Below, in pieces: positions 35,552-44,923 of a DNA stretch of 64,000 nt. Location: NCBI GenBank assembly GCA_012837935.1, contig DUQG01000038.1, positions 163,734 through 227,733 on the forward strand, in the 5' to 3' direction. The notes beneath the pieces were generated by a model. That model ran no database searches, was not told the DNA's origin, and worked only from the letters and a program-made list of their open reading frames with translations. Every line of letters begins with the position of its first letter. Position 1 is the stretch's first letter. A program made the translations under genes and the position numbers. This DNA comes from Bacteroidales bacterium. GTDB taxonomy: Bacteria; Bacteroidota; Bacteroidia; Bacteroidales; Paludibacteraceae.

Positions 35552-38278
35552 ATGAGTAACGTAAAAAGAGTTTACACCTTCGGTAATGGACAAGCTGAGG
35601 GGAAAGCAGACATGAAAAATCTGCTGGGTGGTAAAGGTGCCAACCTTGCCGAAATGAATTTGATTGGAGTACCTGTGCCTCCGGGTTTCACCATTACAAC
35701 TGACGTTTGTACTGAGTACTATGAATTAGGAAAAGATAAGGTTGTTGAATTATTGAAACCTGAAGTAGAAAAAGCAATTGCTTTGCTTGAAGATTTGATG
35801 AAATCAAAATTTGGTGACATCGAAAATCCATTGTTAGTTTCTGTTCGTTCAGGAGCACGTGCTTCTATGCCGGGTATGATGGACACGATTCTTAACTTAG
35901 GATTGAATGACGAAGTAGTAGAAGGTATGTCTCGTAAAACCGGAAATCCTCGTTTCGTATGGGATTCTTATCGTCGTTTCGTGCAAATGTATGGTGATGT
36001 GGTTCTTGGTATGAAACCTACCGACAAAAATGCTATCGACCCGTTTGAGCAGATCATTGACGATATCAAAGAAGAAAGAGGTGTTGAATTAGATACGGAA
36101 TTGACTGTTGATGACCTGAAAGACATGGTTTCTCGTTTTAAAGCTATTGTTAAAAAACACACCGGACATGACTTCCCTAATTGTGCTTACGAACAACTTT
36201 GGGGTGCAATTACAGCTGTATTTGATTCATGGATGAATGAGCGTGCTATCCTTTATCGCAAAATGGAAGGAATACCCGCAGAGTGGGGAACAGCTGTTAA
36301 CGTACAAGCAATGGTTTACGGTAACATGGGTGATACTTCTGCAACAGGTGTTTGTTTCTCTCGTGATGCAGCTACAGGCGAAGACCAATTTATGGGTGAG
36401 TATCTGATTAATGCACAAGGTGAAGATGTGGTTGCCGGTATTCGTACACCGCTTCAAATTACAAAAATCGGTTCACAACGTTGGGCTGAATTGGCAGGAA
36501 TAGAAGAAGCTGATCGTGCAGCAAACTATCCATCACTGGAAGAAGCCATGCCGGAAATTTATGCCGAATTGTATGCTCTTCAAGATAGATTGGAAGATCA
36601 TTACAAAGATATGCAAGATATGGAATTTACCGTTCAAGAAGGTAAACTTTGGTTCTTGCAAACTCGTAACGGAAAACGTACCGGTGCTGCTATGGTGAAA
36701 ATTGCTATGGATATGCTAAGACAAGGTATGATAGATGAAAAAACAGCACTTAACCGTATCGATCCGCATAAATTAGACGAACTTCTACATCCTATTTTCG
36801 ATAAAGAAGCAGAGAAAAAAGCAAGACTTATTGCTCAAGGTTTGGCTGCATCTCCGGGTGCTGCTACAGGTAAAGTTGTTTTCAACGCAGAAGATGCTGC
36901 AGCTTGGGCAGAAAAAGGCGAAAAAGTAATCATGGTACGTGTTGAGACTTCTCCGGAAGACTTAGCAGGAATGGCAGCTGCCGAAGGTATCTTGACTGCT
37001 CGTGGTGGTATGACTTCTCACGCTGCTGTAGTAGCTCGCGGTATGGGTAAATGTTGTGTGTCAGGTGCAGGTACTTTGGCAATTGACTACAATGCTAAAA
37101 CAATAGAAGTAGATGGTCTTGTAATCAAAGAAGGTGACTATATTTCATTAAACGGTTCTACAGGTGACGTTTATCTGGGCGAAGTTGCTACAAAAGCGGC
37201 TGAACTGGATGAAGACTTTACAGCATTAATGGAACTTGCAGATAAACACGCTAAACTAACAGTAAGAACTAATGCTGATACACCTGCAGATGCGAAAACT
37301 GCACGTAGTTTTGGTGCTACCGGTATCGGACTTTGCCGTACAGAACACATGTTCTTCGAAGGTGAGAAAATTGTTGCTATGCGTGAAATGATTCTTTCAG
37401 AAACTGCTGAAGGACGTAAAGCTGCTTTAGCGAAAATTCTTCCTTATCAGCAAGCTGACTTCGAAGGTATTTTTGAAGCTATGCATGATCTTCCTGTAAC
37501 TGTTCGTTTGCTGGATCCACCTCTACACGAATTTGTTCCACACGATGAAAAAGGTCAACAAGAAATGGCTGCAGCTATGGGCTTGCCTTTGAGAAAAATT
37601 CAAGAACGTGTAAATTCGCTACACGAACAAAACCCGATGCTTGGACACCGTGGTTGTCGTCTTGGAAATACTTATCCGGAAATTACGGAAATGCAAACTC
37701 GCGCTATCTTAGGTGCGGCATTGAACTTGAAGAAAAAAGGAATTACTACTTATCCTGAGATAATGATTCCTCTTATTGGAACAGTTCAAGAGTATCAATT
37801 GCAAGATAAAGTAATTCGTAGTACAGCAGAAAAACTATTTGCAGAAGCAGGTGATACAATCGACTACAAAGTAGGTACAATGATTGAAATTCCTCGTGCA
37901 ACTCTTGTAGCTGATAAAATTGCTAAACATGCTGAGTTTTTCTCATTCGGTACAAACGACTTGACTCAAATGACATTTGGTTACAGCCGTGACGACATTG
38001 CTACTTTCTTACCGATTTATCTAGAAAAAGGTATCTTGGAAGCAGACCCATTTGCAGTTCTTGATCGCGAAGGTGTTGGTCAATTAGTAAGAACGGGTGT
38101 TGAACGAGGACGTGCAGGTAAGCCTGATTTGAAAATAGGTATCTGTGGTGAGCACGGTGGCGAACCATCTTCAGTAGAGTTCTGCCACATGGTAGGTATG
38201 GACTACGTGAGTTGTTCTCCATTCCGTGTGCCTATCGCACGTTTGGCTGCTGCTCAGGCTGCTATTAATAATGGATAG
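35552..38278 (+). CDS. ppdK: Pyruvate, phosphate dikinase
   Basis: A 908-residue cytoplasmic enzyme interconverting pyruvate + ATP + Pi and phosphoenolpyruvate + AMP + PPi, used in anaerobic Bacteroidales for pyrophosphate-linked glycolysis or gluconeogenesis. N-terminal nucleotide domain starts with LLGGKGANLAEM and has SVRSGARASMPGMMDT; the swivelling phosphohistidine domain has GGMTSHAAVVARGMGK with H490; the C-terminal PEP barrel has GLCRTEHMFF, GTNDLTQMTFG and the catalytic Cys in IGICGEHGGEPSS. Length is typical. Codon use is close to other highly expressed genes (few rare codons). It has its own promoter and terminator. Confidence 0.98.
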   Translation: MSNVKRVYTFGNGQAEGKADMKNLLGGKGANLAEMNLIGVPVPPGFTITTDVCTEYYELGKDKVVELLKPEVEKAIALLEDLMKSKFGDIENPLLVSVRSGARASMPGMMDTILNLGLNDEVVEGMSRKTGNPRFVWDSYRRFVQMYGDVVLGMKPTDKNAIDPFEQIIDDIKEERGVELDTELTVDDLKDMVSRFKAIVKKHTGHDFPNCAYEQLWGAITAVFDSWMNERAILYRKMEGIPAEWGTAVNVQAMVYGNMGDTSATGVCFSRDAATGEDQFMGEYLINAQGEDVVAGIRTPLQITKIGSQRWAELAGIEEADRAANYPSLEEAMPEIYAELYALQDRLEDHYKDMQDMEFTVQEGKLWFLQTRNGKRTGAAMVKIAMDMLRQGMIDEKTALNRIDPHKLDELLHPIFDKEAEKKARLIAQGLAASPGAATGKVVFNAEDAAAWAEKGEKVIMVRVETSPEDLAGMAAAEGILTARGGMTSHAAVVARGMGKCCVSGAGTLAIDYNAKTIEVDGLVIKEGDYISLNGSTGDVYLGEVATKAAELDEDFTALMELADKHAKLTVRTNADTPADAKTARSFGATGIGLCRTEHMFFEGEKIVAMREMILSETAEGRKAALAKILPYQQADFEGIFEAMHDLPVTVRLLDPPLHEFVPHDEKGQQEMAAAMGLPLRKIQERVNSLHEQNPMLGHRGCRLGNTYPEITEMQTRAILGAALNLKKKGITTYPEIMIPLIGTVQEYQLQDKVIRSTAEKLFAEAGDTIDYKVGTMIEIPRATLVADKIAKHAEFFSFGTNDLTQMTFGYSRDDIATFLPIYLEKGILEADPFAVLDREGVGQLVRTGVERGRAGKPDLKIGICGEHGGEPSSVEFCHMVGMDYVSCSPFRVPIARLAAAQAAINNG

Positions 38279-38305
38279 TTTTTTCCTAAATAAATAATAG
38301 AAACG

Positions 38306-38341
38306 AAAAAGAGTCGAGCTGAAAAGTTCGACTCTTTTTTT
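38306..38341 (+). terminator. Terminator of ppdK
   Basis: AAAAAGAGTCGA pairs with TCGACTCTTTTT across a 10-base loop, then T. The remaining gap to 38683 (about 340 bases) is AT-rich; short frames on both strands there show no protein-like features. Confidence 0.85.
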
Positions 38342-38683
38342 GCTCTACAAAATGTGGAATTATCTGAAATGAGAATGATTTTAAAAGAAAAATCAGTACA
38401 TTTGTATCTTATGTCATTTTTAGGTATAATGAGAGCAATCAACGACTTCAAGTCCGTTTGTTGCATCTTCATACAGAAAAACGGAACGAACCGACCTAAA
38501 GCGGTTACTTCCTGCAATAAATCACAATCTGAATAATAAAACATTAAGACCTGCTTAATGAAAACCTTAACTAAATCTTAAATTCTTAATGTTGAAAAAA
38601 GAACTATCTACAGTAAAAATTCTATTTTTATTTTGAAATTACATGCTGAAACAACATAATAAAACAATTAAAACACTATAATT

Positions 38684-39553
38684 ATGAAACATTTTCCACC
38701 ATCCGAATTAGTAATAAATCAAGATGGAAGTATATTCCACCTTCACTTAAAACCTGAACAATTAGCCGATAAAATTATTCTTGTGGGTGACCCGGGACGT
38801 GTGGCGCTTGTAGCTTCTCACTTTGACAGCCAAGAATTTTCTGTGTCAAATCGTGAGTTTAACACCATTACGGGTAGCTACAAAGGCAAACGAATCACAG
38901 TAATTTCCACCGGAATAGGCACAGATAATATTGATATTGTAGTCAATGAGCTGGATGCACTTGCCAATATCGACCTGAAAACTCGAACAGAAAAACCTGA
39001 ATTTAGACAATTGACTTTGGTTCGAATTGGTACATCTGGCGGTATGCAGCCGGATATTCCACTTGGAAGTTTTCTTCTATCTGAGAAATCAATCGGTTTT
39101 GATGGCGTATTGAATTTCTACGCCAATCGAGATTCCGTTTGTGATTTGGAATTTGAAGAGTCGATGAAAAAACATCTAGATTGGAACCCGCAATTTTGCG
39201 CTCCGTATGTGGTGGACTCGGACAAGGAACTTGTTGAGAAAATCGGGCAAGACGATATGATTCGTGGTGTAACAATCTCAGCCAACGGATTTTATGGACC
39301 GCAAGGACGAGAATTACGCTTGCCGTTGGCAGACCCGAAACTAAACGAAAAAATTGAAGCCTTCCGTTTTGGCGACTATAAAATAACCAATTACGAGATG
39401 GAAAGTTCTGCCATTGCCGGATTGGCTAAGTTGATGGGACACAAAGCACTGACCGTTTGTTGCATTATTGCCAACAGACGCGTGGAAGCAGCCAATACCG
39501 ACTATCAACCTTTTATCAAAAAGTTAATTGAAACGGTTTTGGATAGAATTTAA
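38684..39553 (+). CDS. Nucleoside phosphorylase (uridine phosphorylase-like)
   Basis: A 289-residue member of the purine/uridine phosphorylase superfamily (NP-I fold). Phosphate-binding loops ILVGDPGRVALVA and VRIGTSGGMQPDIPLG, and the ribose/metal site TNYEMESSAIAGLA with the Met-Glu pair that binds ribose. The family cleaves nucleosides with phosphate to base and ribose-1-phosphate. Length is slightly above E. coli Udp (about 253 residues); the additional part is near the middle. Base specificity cannot be decided from sequence alone. Stands alone before mnmE. Confidence 0.88.
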   Translation: MKHFPPSELVINQDGSIFHLHLKPEQLADKIILVGDPGRVALVASHFDSQEFSVSNREFNTITGSYKGKRITVISTGIGTDNIDIVVNELDALANIDLKTRTEKPEFRQLTLVRIGTSGGMQPDIPLGSFLLSEKSIGFDGVLNFYANRDSVCDLEFEESMKKHLDWNPQFCAPYVVDSDKELVEKIGQDDMIRGVTISANGFYGPQGRELRLPLADPKLNEKIEAFRFGDYKITNYEMESSAIAGLAKLMGHKALTVCCIIANRRVEAANTDYQPFIKKLIETVLDRI

Positions 39554-39557
39554 TAAA

Positions 39558-39586
39558 GCACATTGCGGTTATAATCCGCATTGTGC
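39558..39586 (+). terminator. Hairpin after the phosphorylase gene
   Basis: GCACATTGCGG pairs with CCGCATTGTGC (one mismatch) over a 7-base loop, followed by A-rich then T-rich sequence. Likely a terminator, though the T run is displaced. Confidence 0.5.
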
Positions 39587-39650
39587 ATAAAAAATACGGA
39601 CAATGCCGTTTTTATTCCCAAATATTATTTAACTATTAAACTTTAGAAAA

Positions 39651-41045
39651 ATGAATAGCAATACCATTTGTGCCATTTCTACGCCTCCCGGCTCGGGTGG
39701 GATAGCCGTAATTCGTGTGTCGGGAGAGAATGCGCTGAGCATTTCCGATAAAGTTTTTAAGTTTAAAAACTTGGAAGAGCGATTGGCGGATAAAGCCGGA
39801 TATACCGTTCATTTCGGGAATATCTTGGATAAGAAAAATCAGATTGTAGATGAGGTTTTAGCCACAGTTTTTCGTTCGCCGCACTCTTTTACGGGCGAAG
39901 ATGTGGTGGAGATTGCTTGTCATGGTTCGGTTTATATTCAGGAGCAGATTTTACAGCTTTTAATCGAGAATGGCTGTTCGTTGGCGCGTCCGGGAGAGTT
40001 TTCTATGCGTGCGTTCAGCAATGGCAAAATGGATCTTTCGCAAGCGGAGGCGGTGGCGGATTTGATTGCATCTACCACGGAAGCATCGCACCGAATGGCA
40101 ATGAACCAAATGCGTGGCGGATTTTCCGGTGAGCTGAGAAAATTGCGGGGAAAAATGCTGAATTTTGTCTCTTTGGTAGAATTGGAGTTGGATTTTTCGG
40201 AAGAGGAAGTAGAATTTGCCGATAGAGAGCAGCTTTCTGCATTGGCAACAGAAATTCATACTAAAATCACTACGCTTGTCAACTCTTTCAAAACGGGGAA
40301 TGTGCTGAAAGCAGGTATTCCCGTAGCTTTGGTAGGTGAAACAAATGTAGGAAAATCGACCTTACTTAATGTGCTGCTTAATGAAGACCGCGCTATTGTG
40401 TCGGATATTCATGGCACTACACGAGATACCATTGAGGATATGGTCAATATAGAAGATATCACTTTCCGATTTATTGACACGGCAGGAATACGAAAAACCA
40501 GCGATGAAATTGAAAAAATCGGTATTGAGCGAACCTATCAGAAAATTGAGCAGTCGGATATTGTGCTGTGGATAGTGGATTGTACGCAAGTTACGGAGCA
40601 TATTGAGTGGCTGACGGAGAAAATTTCCAAAAAAGCAGAAGGTAAAAAAACTATTCTCGTATTTAATAAAATCGACAAACTTGCCGATGATGAGCGTGAG
40701 GTAATCGATGAACTTTTCAACCGTTTTGAAGCGGAACGAATCTATATTTCAGCCAAAAAACGCATCAATACCGATAAATTGAAAAAAGCTTTGTTGACAG
40801 CTTCGCAGTTAAAGCGCATCGGAGCCGATGATGTAATCGTAAACAATGTACGGCACTATGAAGCTTTGCGGCTAGCTCAAGCCGATATAGAACGAGTGCT
40901 GGATGGTATTAACACCGGAATTTCAGGCGACTTCCTGAGCCAAGATATCCGCTCATGCTTACACCACCTCGGCGAAATTACCGGACAAATCACCAACGAT
41001 GAAGTGTTGGGTGAGATTTTTAGTAAGTTTTGTATAGGAAAGTAA
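39651..41045 (+). CDS. mnmE: tRNA uridine-5-carboxymethylaminomethyl GTPase
   Basis: A 464-residue GTPase that, with MnmG, installs the cmnm5 group on wobble uridine-34 of several tRNAs. N-terminal folate-binding domain starts TICAISTPPGSGGIAVIRVSG; helical domain; inserted G domain with GETNVGKSTLLN, GTTRDT, DTAGIR and NKIDKL; C-terminal tail FCIGK with the catalytic cysteine. The reading frame is complete even though an 8.6-kb element is inserted: the integration site covers the last five codons and stop (TTTTGTATAGGAAAGTAA), which the element restores. Confidence 0.98.
   Translation: MNSNTICAISTPPGSGGIAVIRVSGENALSISDKVFKFKNLEERLADKAGYTVHFGNILDKKNQIVDEVLATVFRSPHSFTGEDVVEIACHGSVYIQEQILQLLIENGCSLARPGEFSMRAFSNGKMDLSQAEAVADLIASTTEASHRMAMNQMRGGFSGELRKLRGKMLNFVSLVELELDFSEEEVEFADREQLSALATEIHTKITTLVNSFKTGNVLKAGIPVALVGETNVGKSTLLNVLLNEDRAIVSDIHGTTRDTIEDMVNIEDITFRFIDTAGIRKTSDEIEKIGIERTYQKIEQSDIVLWIVDCTQVTEHIEWLTEKISKKAEGKKTILVFNKIDKLADDEREVIDELFNRFEAERIYISAKKRINTDKLKKALLTASQLKRIGADDVIVNNVRHYEALRLAQADIERVLDGINTGISGDFLSQDIRSCLHHLGEITGQITNDEVLGEIFSKFCIGK
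41028..41045 (+). repeat. Attachment site, left copy (attL)
   Basis: TTTTGTATAGGAAAGTAA, identical to 49668-49685. It encodes FCIGK and the stop of mnmE. Confidence 0.9.
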
Positions 41046-41079
41046 CCTATTAAAAGCAAATAAATAATAAATATATTAC

Positions 41080-41114
41080 AACCGTTATAAACAATTGATT
41101 TATAACGGTTTTTT
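41080..41114 (+). terminator. Element-borne terminator behind mnmE
   Basis: AACCGTTATAAA pairs perfectly with TTTATAACGGTT over a 7-base loop, then T run. It lies just inside the element and would terminate mnmE transcripts, replacing the chromosomal terminator displaced to 49728. Confidence 0.8.
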
Positions 41115-41169
41115 AGTGCTTTTATTTGTGTATTTATTTTTAATTATTAGTTGTTTATTTATAAATTAT

Positions 41170-41218
41170 TTGTACCTTTGTTGTACCTTTTAATTGATTT
41201 GAAAATTCTTGTACCTTT
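41170..41218 (+). repeat. Three TTGTACCTTT direct repeats near left end
   Basis: Copies at 41170-41179, 41181-41190 and 41209-41218. They could be integrase arm-binding sites. The first also reads TACCTTTG (41173-41180), a TAnnTTTG promoter element for the downstream HTH-integrase genes. Two related copies (TTGTACCTTA) lie near the right end at 49612-49621 and 49623-49632. Confidence 0.6.
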
Positions 41219-41284
41219 TTAGGTTAAATTATGGCTCTTAATTATACTTATTAATTACTATCTATATTTATTTAATATAAAAAA

Positions 41285-41845
41285 TTGAGTTCAAACATTA
41301 AGATACAGCGTATTTGTCAGTTTTGCGGAAATGAATTTACAGCTAAAACAACTAAGACACAATTTTGTAGTGTGAAATGTGCAAGTAGAGCGTATAAAGC
41401 ACGAAAGAAAATAGAGAAAATAGAATTGTCAGAGGTTGAAACGGCAAGGCTCAAAAAACAACTAACTCCTATTCCAGAAAAAGAGTTTTTGAGTGTGAAC
41501 GAAACAGCGGCTTTATTGGGATTTTCACGTAATACAGTCTATCGATTAATTAAAGAGAATACATTGATAGGTTGCAACTTTGGAAAGCGTTTAACACGAG
41601 TTTCACGGCAAAGTATAGACAACTATATGCAAACAATGAAAGGCACACCACCGAAGCCAGAGCCGCTACAATACGACTTAAAAGACTGCATAACAATAAC
41701 CGAGGCACAAAAAAGATATAATGTTTCTAAATCAACTATTTATAAAACTCTGATAAGTGAAAACGTTCCGAAAATAAAATCCGGAAAGTTCACATTTGTA
41801 CCAATTGAAACTACAGACAGAATTTTCAAAGAACTAAAAAAATGA
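41285..41845 (+). CDS. Zinc-ribbon plus double helix-turn-helix protein (excisionase-like)
   Basis: A 186-residue DNA-binding protein. The N-terminus carries a four-cysteine zinc ribbon (CQFCGNEF ... FCSVKC), followed by two excisionase-type HTH modules: FLSVNETAALLGFSRNTVYRLI (about residues 73-95) and ITITEAQKRYNVSKSTIYKTL (about 139-160). I use the TTG at 41285 because no ATG precedes the zinc ribbon. Its stop overlaps the integrase start by ATGA, so they are co-translated; it probably directs excision/integration or controls the integrase. Confidence 0.82.
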   Translation: MSSNIKIQRICQFCGNEFTAKTTKTQFCSVKCASRAYKARKKIEKIELSEVETARLKKQLTPIPEKEFLSVNETAALLGFSRNTVYRLIKENTLIGCNFGKRLTRVSRQSIDNYMQTMKGTPPKPEPLQYDLKDCITITEAQKRYNVSKSTIYKTLISENVPKIKSGKFTFVPIETTDRIFKELKK

Positions 41846-43032
41846 AAAAACGAATACCAAAAGTAACGTTGAGGTTTAAGATGTTAAGTTCCGGTAGAGA
41901 ATCGCTGTATCTTGATTATTACCCGGCAATCTTAAACGTAAAGACAGGCAAACCAACACGTCGAGAGTTTTTGGGTATGTATATAACACCCATTGTAGGG
42001 GCAAACGGTAAATTAAGAATTGATAAAAAAACAAAGTCTTATGTTTACAGCGACACAGATAGAGAAACCATTCAAACCGCAACACTTATAAGAGATAAAC
42101 GACAAAACGAACTAAATAAACCGGAAGTTTACACAGAACACGAAGCTCAAATTTTGAAAGCAAATGAAAGAGCGAAAGGTGATTTTATTAAGCATTTTGA
42201 GAATATAATGAATAGCAAAGAGGGCAGTAATTACAGCACTTGGAAATCTGCACTTGTTCATTTGAAAAAGTACGTCAAGGAAACAACCGGAACCGAAAGT
42301 ATCGCATTTAGTGATATTACGGTTGAGTGGTGCGATGGTTTTAAGGCTTTTCTCCTTAAAGCAAAAGGGAAACGGAAAGTTGCAATTGCGAATAATACAG
42401 CCTCAACTTATTTTTTCAAATTCAAAACAGCTTTGAAGTTGGCTTACAACTATGAGTATTTACAGAAAAATATAAATGCCAAAGTTTCAGCAATACCGGA
42501 AATTGAAACACGTAGAGAGTTTTTAAGATTGGACGAATTAAAGAAGTTAGTAAAAACACCGTGTGCAGATGATGTTTTGAAAAGAGCTGCATTATTTTCT
42601 GCATTGACAGGATTAAGGCATATTGATATATACCGAATGAAATGGGGGCAAATAGTTGATGTTAAAGGAATACCAACGTATCAGTTTAGAACAAAAAAGA
42701 CTTCAACAATTGAGGATTTACCGCTATCGAGTGAAGCACTTTATTTGTGTGGAGAGAGGCAAGCGGATGATGTAAGGGTATTCGATGGCTTGATTTATTC
42801 AGCTTACTCTAACAAACATCTTGCTCAATGGATAGGAAATGCAGGAATAACACGAAACATAACTTTTCATTCATTCCGGCACACGTTCGCGACACTTCAA
42901 CTTGCAAGTGGTACACAATTAACAACCATTCAAAAACTTCTCGGACATAAGAAAATAACCACTACACAGATTTATGCTAAAACACTCGACGAGGCAAAAC
43001 GTGAAGCAACTGAGAAAATTAAGATTTTGTAA
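41842..43032 (+). CDS. Tyrosine recombinase (element integrase)
   Basis: A 396-residue phage-type integrase. N-terminal arm-binding region (about 1-100), SAM-like core-binding domain (about 105-205) and catalytic domain with the complete set R259 (ALTGLRHIDI), K285, H343-x-x-R346 (FHSFRHTF), H369 (LLGHKKITTT) and Y378 (QIYAK). This is the Bacteroidota integrase type that uses tRNA- or gene-end sites. It lies close to attL and should catalyse recombination at the 18-bp site in mnmE. Confidence 0.96.
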   Translation: MKKRIPKVTLRFKMLSSGRESLYLDYYPAILNVKTGKPTRREFLGMYITPIVGANGKLRIDKKTKSYVYSDTDRETIQTATLIRDKRQNELNKPEVYTEHEAQILKANERAKGDFIKHFENIMNSKEGSNYSTWKSALVHLKKYVKETTGTESIAFSDITVEWCDGFKAFLLKAKGKRKVAIANNTASTYFFKFKTALKLAYNYEYLQKNINAKVSAIPEIETRREFLRLDELKKLVKTPCADDVLKRAALFSALTGLRHIDIYRMKWGQIVDVKGIPTYQFRTKKTSTIEDLPLSSEALYLCGERQADDVRVFDGLIYSAYSNKHLAQWIGNAGITRNITFHSFRHTFATLQLASGTQLTTIQKLLGHKKITTTQIYAKTLDEAKREATEKIKIL

Positions 43033-43053
43033 AAACTCAACAACAATAAAGTT

Positions 43054-43860
43054 ATGAAAGATATTATTTACATTTTCGATAAAACGCAACTTGTGGGAAA
43101 AGAAAAAAACGTACAAATAGAGTACGATGATGCGGCAAATATAATAAAATCATTCCCAAAAGAAAATGCTCTTTTCAAGAAGTGGTATGATTATTTGACA
43201 AGAATTGACACAGATGGTAGTTTATTTGATGTGTATATGTATCTTGCATTTAATTTTACGAAACGAGTTGTAAATGATTTAGATAAAGCAGATTTCCTGA
43301 AAGAAGTAGATAGTTTTGATGAAGATGATTTTGATGTAAATTACATTTACGATGAAGTTAGCAATGAAATAATAAAAGAGCGTGCAATGTTAGTTTACTT
43401 CATTAAAAACTTTACAGCTGATTATTTAGAAGAATATTTTTTGAATGTTAGTGAAACAAATAATATTCAAAAATTAGTAGCGAGTGAATACATTAAAAAA
43501 TTGAGAAATTCAGAGCAATCAGAAACATTTAGTTTGTCAGATAATACGGAAAATTCCAACGATGAAACTTCAACTGTATATAAAGGGAAACGAACAAGTT
43601 TAGTACTCATAAATTTATTAAAAATAATCTTAAAAAATTCAGGTATAAGTACAGCCACTCAAAACAAAAAAGATGTAGCTAACTTAATTAGTTATATAAT
43701 TGATGGGAGTGCAAAAACAATTAGCGATAAATATGAACAATGTGAAGAACAGCTTACAAACTATCATAAGAAAGAGATAAAAGAGGTAAATATTCTGCTT
43801 AAAAAAGTAAATTCAGATATTAGAATATTTAGCAATCAAAAGAAAGTAATGAATTTGTAA
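43054..43860 (+). CDS. Unknown element protein
   Basis: A 268-residue acidic, mainly helical protein encoded 21 bp after the integrase gene on the same strand. No membrane segment or signal. An Asp/Glu-rich segment (DSFDEDDFDVNYIYDEV) lies in the middle and a Lys-rich helical C-terminus (YHKKEIKEVNILLKKVN) follows a segment DVANLISYIIDGSAKTIS. I do not recognise the family. Position next to integrase suggests a regulatory or accessory role in element maintenance; that is only context. Confidence 0.7.
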   Translation: MKDIIYIFDKTQLVGKEKNVQIEYDDAANIIKSFPKENALFKKWYDYLTRIDTDGSLFDVYMYLAFNFTKRVVNDLDKADFLKEVDSFDEDDFDVNYIYDEVSNEIIKERAMLVYFIKNFTADYLEEYFLNVSETNNIQKLVASEYIKKLRNSEQSETFSLSDNTENSNDETSTVYKGKRTSLVLINLLKIILKNSGISTATQNKKDVANLISYIIDGSAKTISDKYEQCEEQLTNYHKKEIKEVNILLKKVNSDIRIFSNQKKVMNL

Positions 43861-43994
43861 GGGGTTATTTAGGGGTTACACGGATTATTTTTCTATTTAT
43901 TTGTGGTCGATATTTCATAACGAAGTATCGACTTTCTTTTTTTTCGTAATAATTCCCCGTATTAAGAAAGTTGAATTTTGGGAAAAATAGAAAA

Positions 43995-44354
43995 ATGACA
44001 AATGAATTAACCTTTGAAAAATTGCCGGATGCAGTTGGCTTTTTAATTCAAGAAGTTGCGGAGCTGAAAGATTTTATCAAAAAGCATACGGCAAAACAAG
44101 AAGCTCCGAAAGAGGATGTTTGGATGAGCGTTACAGACTTAATGGAGTATTTGCCTGATAAACCTTCGAGGCAAACAGTTTACCATTGGGTGCATAAGAG
44201 AGAAATACCACACTACAAAGGCTCTAAAAAAATTCGTTTCAAACAGTCTGAAATAGATGAGTGGCTTGCAACGAATAAGCGTAAGAGTACAGCAGAAATT
44301 GAAGCAAAAGCTAATAAGTATTTATCTGAAAACAGGAAAGCGCAAAGACTATGA
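43995..44354 (+). CDS. Excisionase/AlpA-type helix-turn-helix protein
   Basis: A 119-residue protein from the ATG at 43995 (an in-frame TTG at 43971 exists but adds only MNFGKNRK). An N-terminal short coiled coil (AVGFLIQEVAELKDFIKK) is followed by a MerR/excisionase HTH: VWMSVTDLMEYLPDKPSRQTVYHWVHKR with the wing IPHYKGSKKIRF. Such proteins bind element ends to steer excision or activate early genes. The stop overlaps the next start by ATGA. Confidence 0.85.
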   Translation: MTNELTFEKLPDAVGFLIQEVAELKDFIKKHTAKQEAPKEDVWMSVTDLMEYLPDKPSRQTVYHWVHKREIPHYKGSKKIRFKQSEIDEWLATNKRKSTAEIEAKANKYLSENRKAQRL

Positions 44355-44920
44355 AACAACAAAAAGAAAGCCCCGCAGGTTTCACACAACCAAACGAGGC
44401 AAATAATAGCAAGCAGTGCAAAGATAAGAAAAAACCGCGATACTGCAAACCTGAAAGCATTAAGCAACTTGAGTGCGAACTATGGGAGCAAAAGCGTATC
44501 AAATACCCCAATATACCTTCCGAATGTTTAGCACCAATTAAACATACTGATAAAACAGCTAACGGATTAACGAAAGCTATTATTGCATTTATTAAGCTGA
44601 AAGGCGGGCAAGCAGAACGGATAAACACCACCGGAAGACTGATTGACAGAAGAAAAACCTATACCGATGTAGTCAGATTTAAACGAACAATAGGAAGTGT
44701 CGAATGGGTAAAAGGAACAACAACGCCCGGAAGTGCTGATATATCAGCAACCGTTGCAGGTAAATCAGTGAAAATAGAAGTGAAAATCGGAGCTGACCGC
44801 CAAAGTGAGAAACAAAAACAGTATCAATCTGACATTGAACGAGCGGGCGGTATTTATTACATAGCAAAAGATTTCACTTCGTTTGTGAATTGGTATAACG
44901 AAATGTTTGAAAGGAGTTGA
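44351..44920 (+). CDS. VRR-NUC-like PD-(D/E)xK nuclease
   Basis: A 189-residue protein with a basic, low-complexity N-terminus and a C-terminal nuclease-like domain (about 75-185). Visible catalytic pattern: GSADISATV (acidic residue), then KIEVKIG as the E-x-K core, then RQSEKQKQYQSDIERAGGIYYIA, the QxxY/GG signature of VRR-NUC and Holliday-junction-resolvase-like nucleases. Such small nucleases are frequent in phages and satellites next to replication genes. It is tightly coupled to the preceding HTH gene (4-base overlap) and the following ATPase gene (3 bp). Confidence 0.8.
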   Translation: MKQQKESPAGFTQPNEANNSKQCKDKKKPRYCKPESIKQLECELWEQKRIKYPNIPSECLAPIKHTDKTANGLTKAIIAFIKLKGGQAERINTTGRLIDRRKTYTDVVRFKRTIGSVEWVKGTTTPGSADISATVAGKSVKIEVKIGADRQSEKQKQYQSDIERAGGIYYIAKDFTSFVNWYNEMFERS

Positions 44921-44923
44921 TTG

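Noticed and set aside
38254..38544. Short frames on both strands between ppdK and the phosphorylase gene
   Set aside because: They run through the ppdK terminator, have no promoter and no protein-like pattern.
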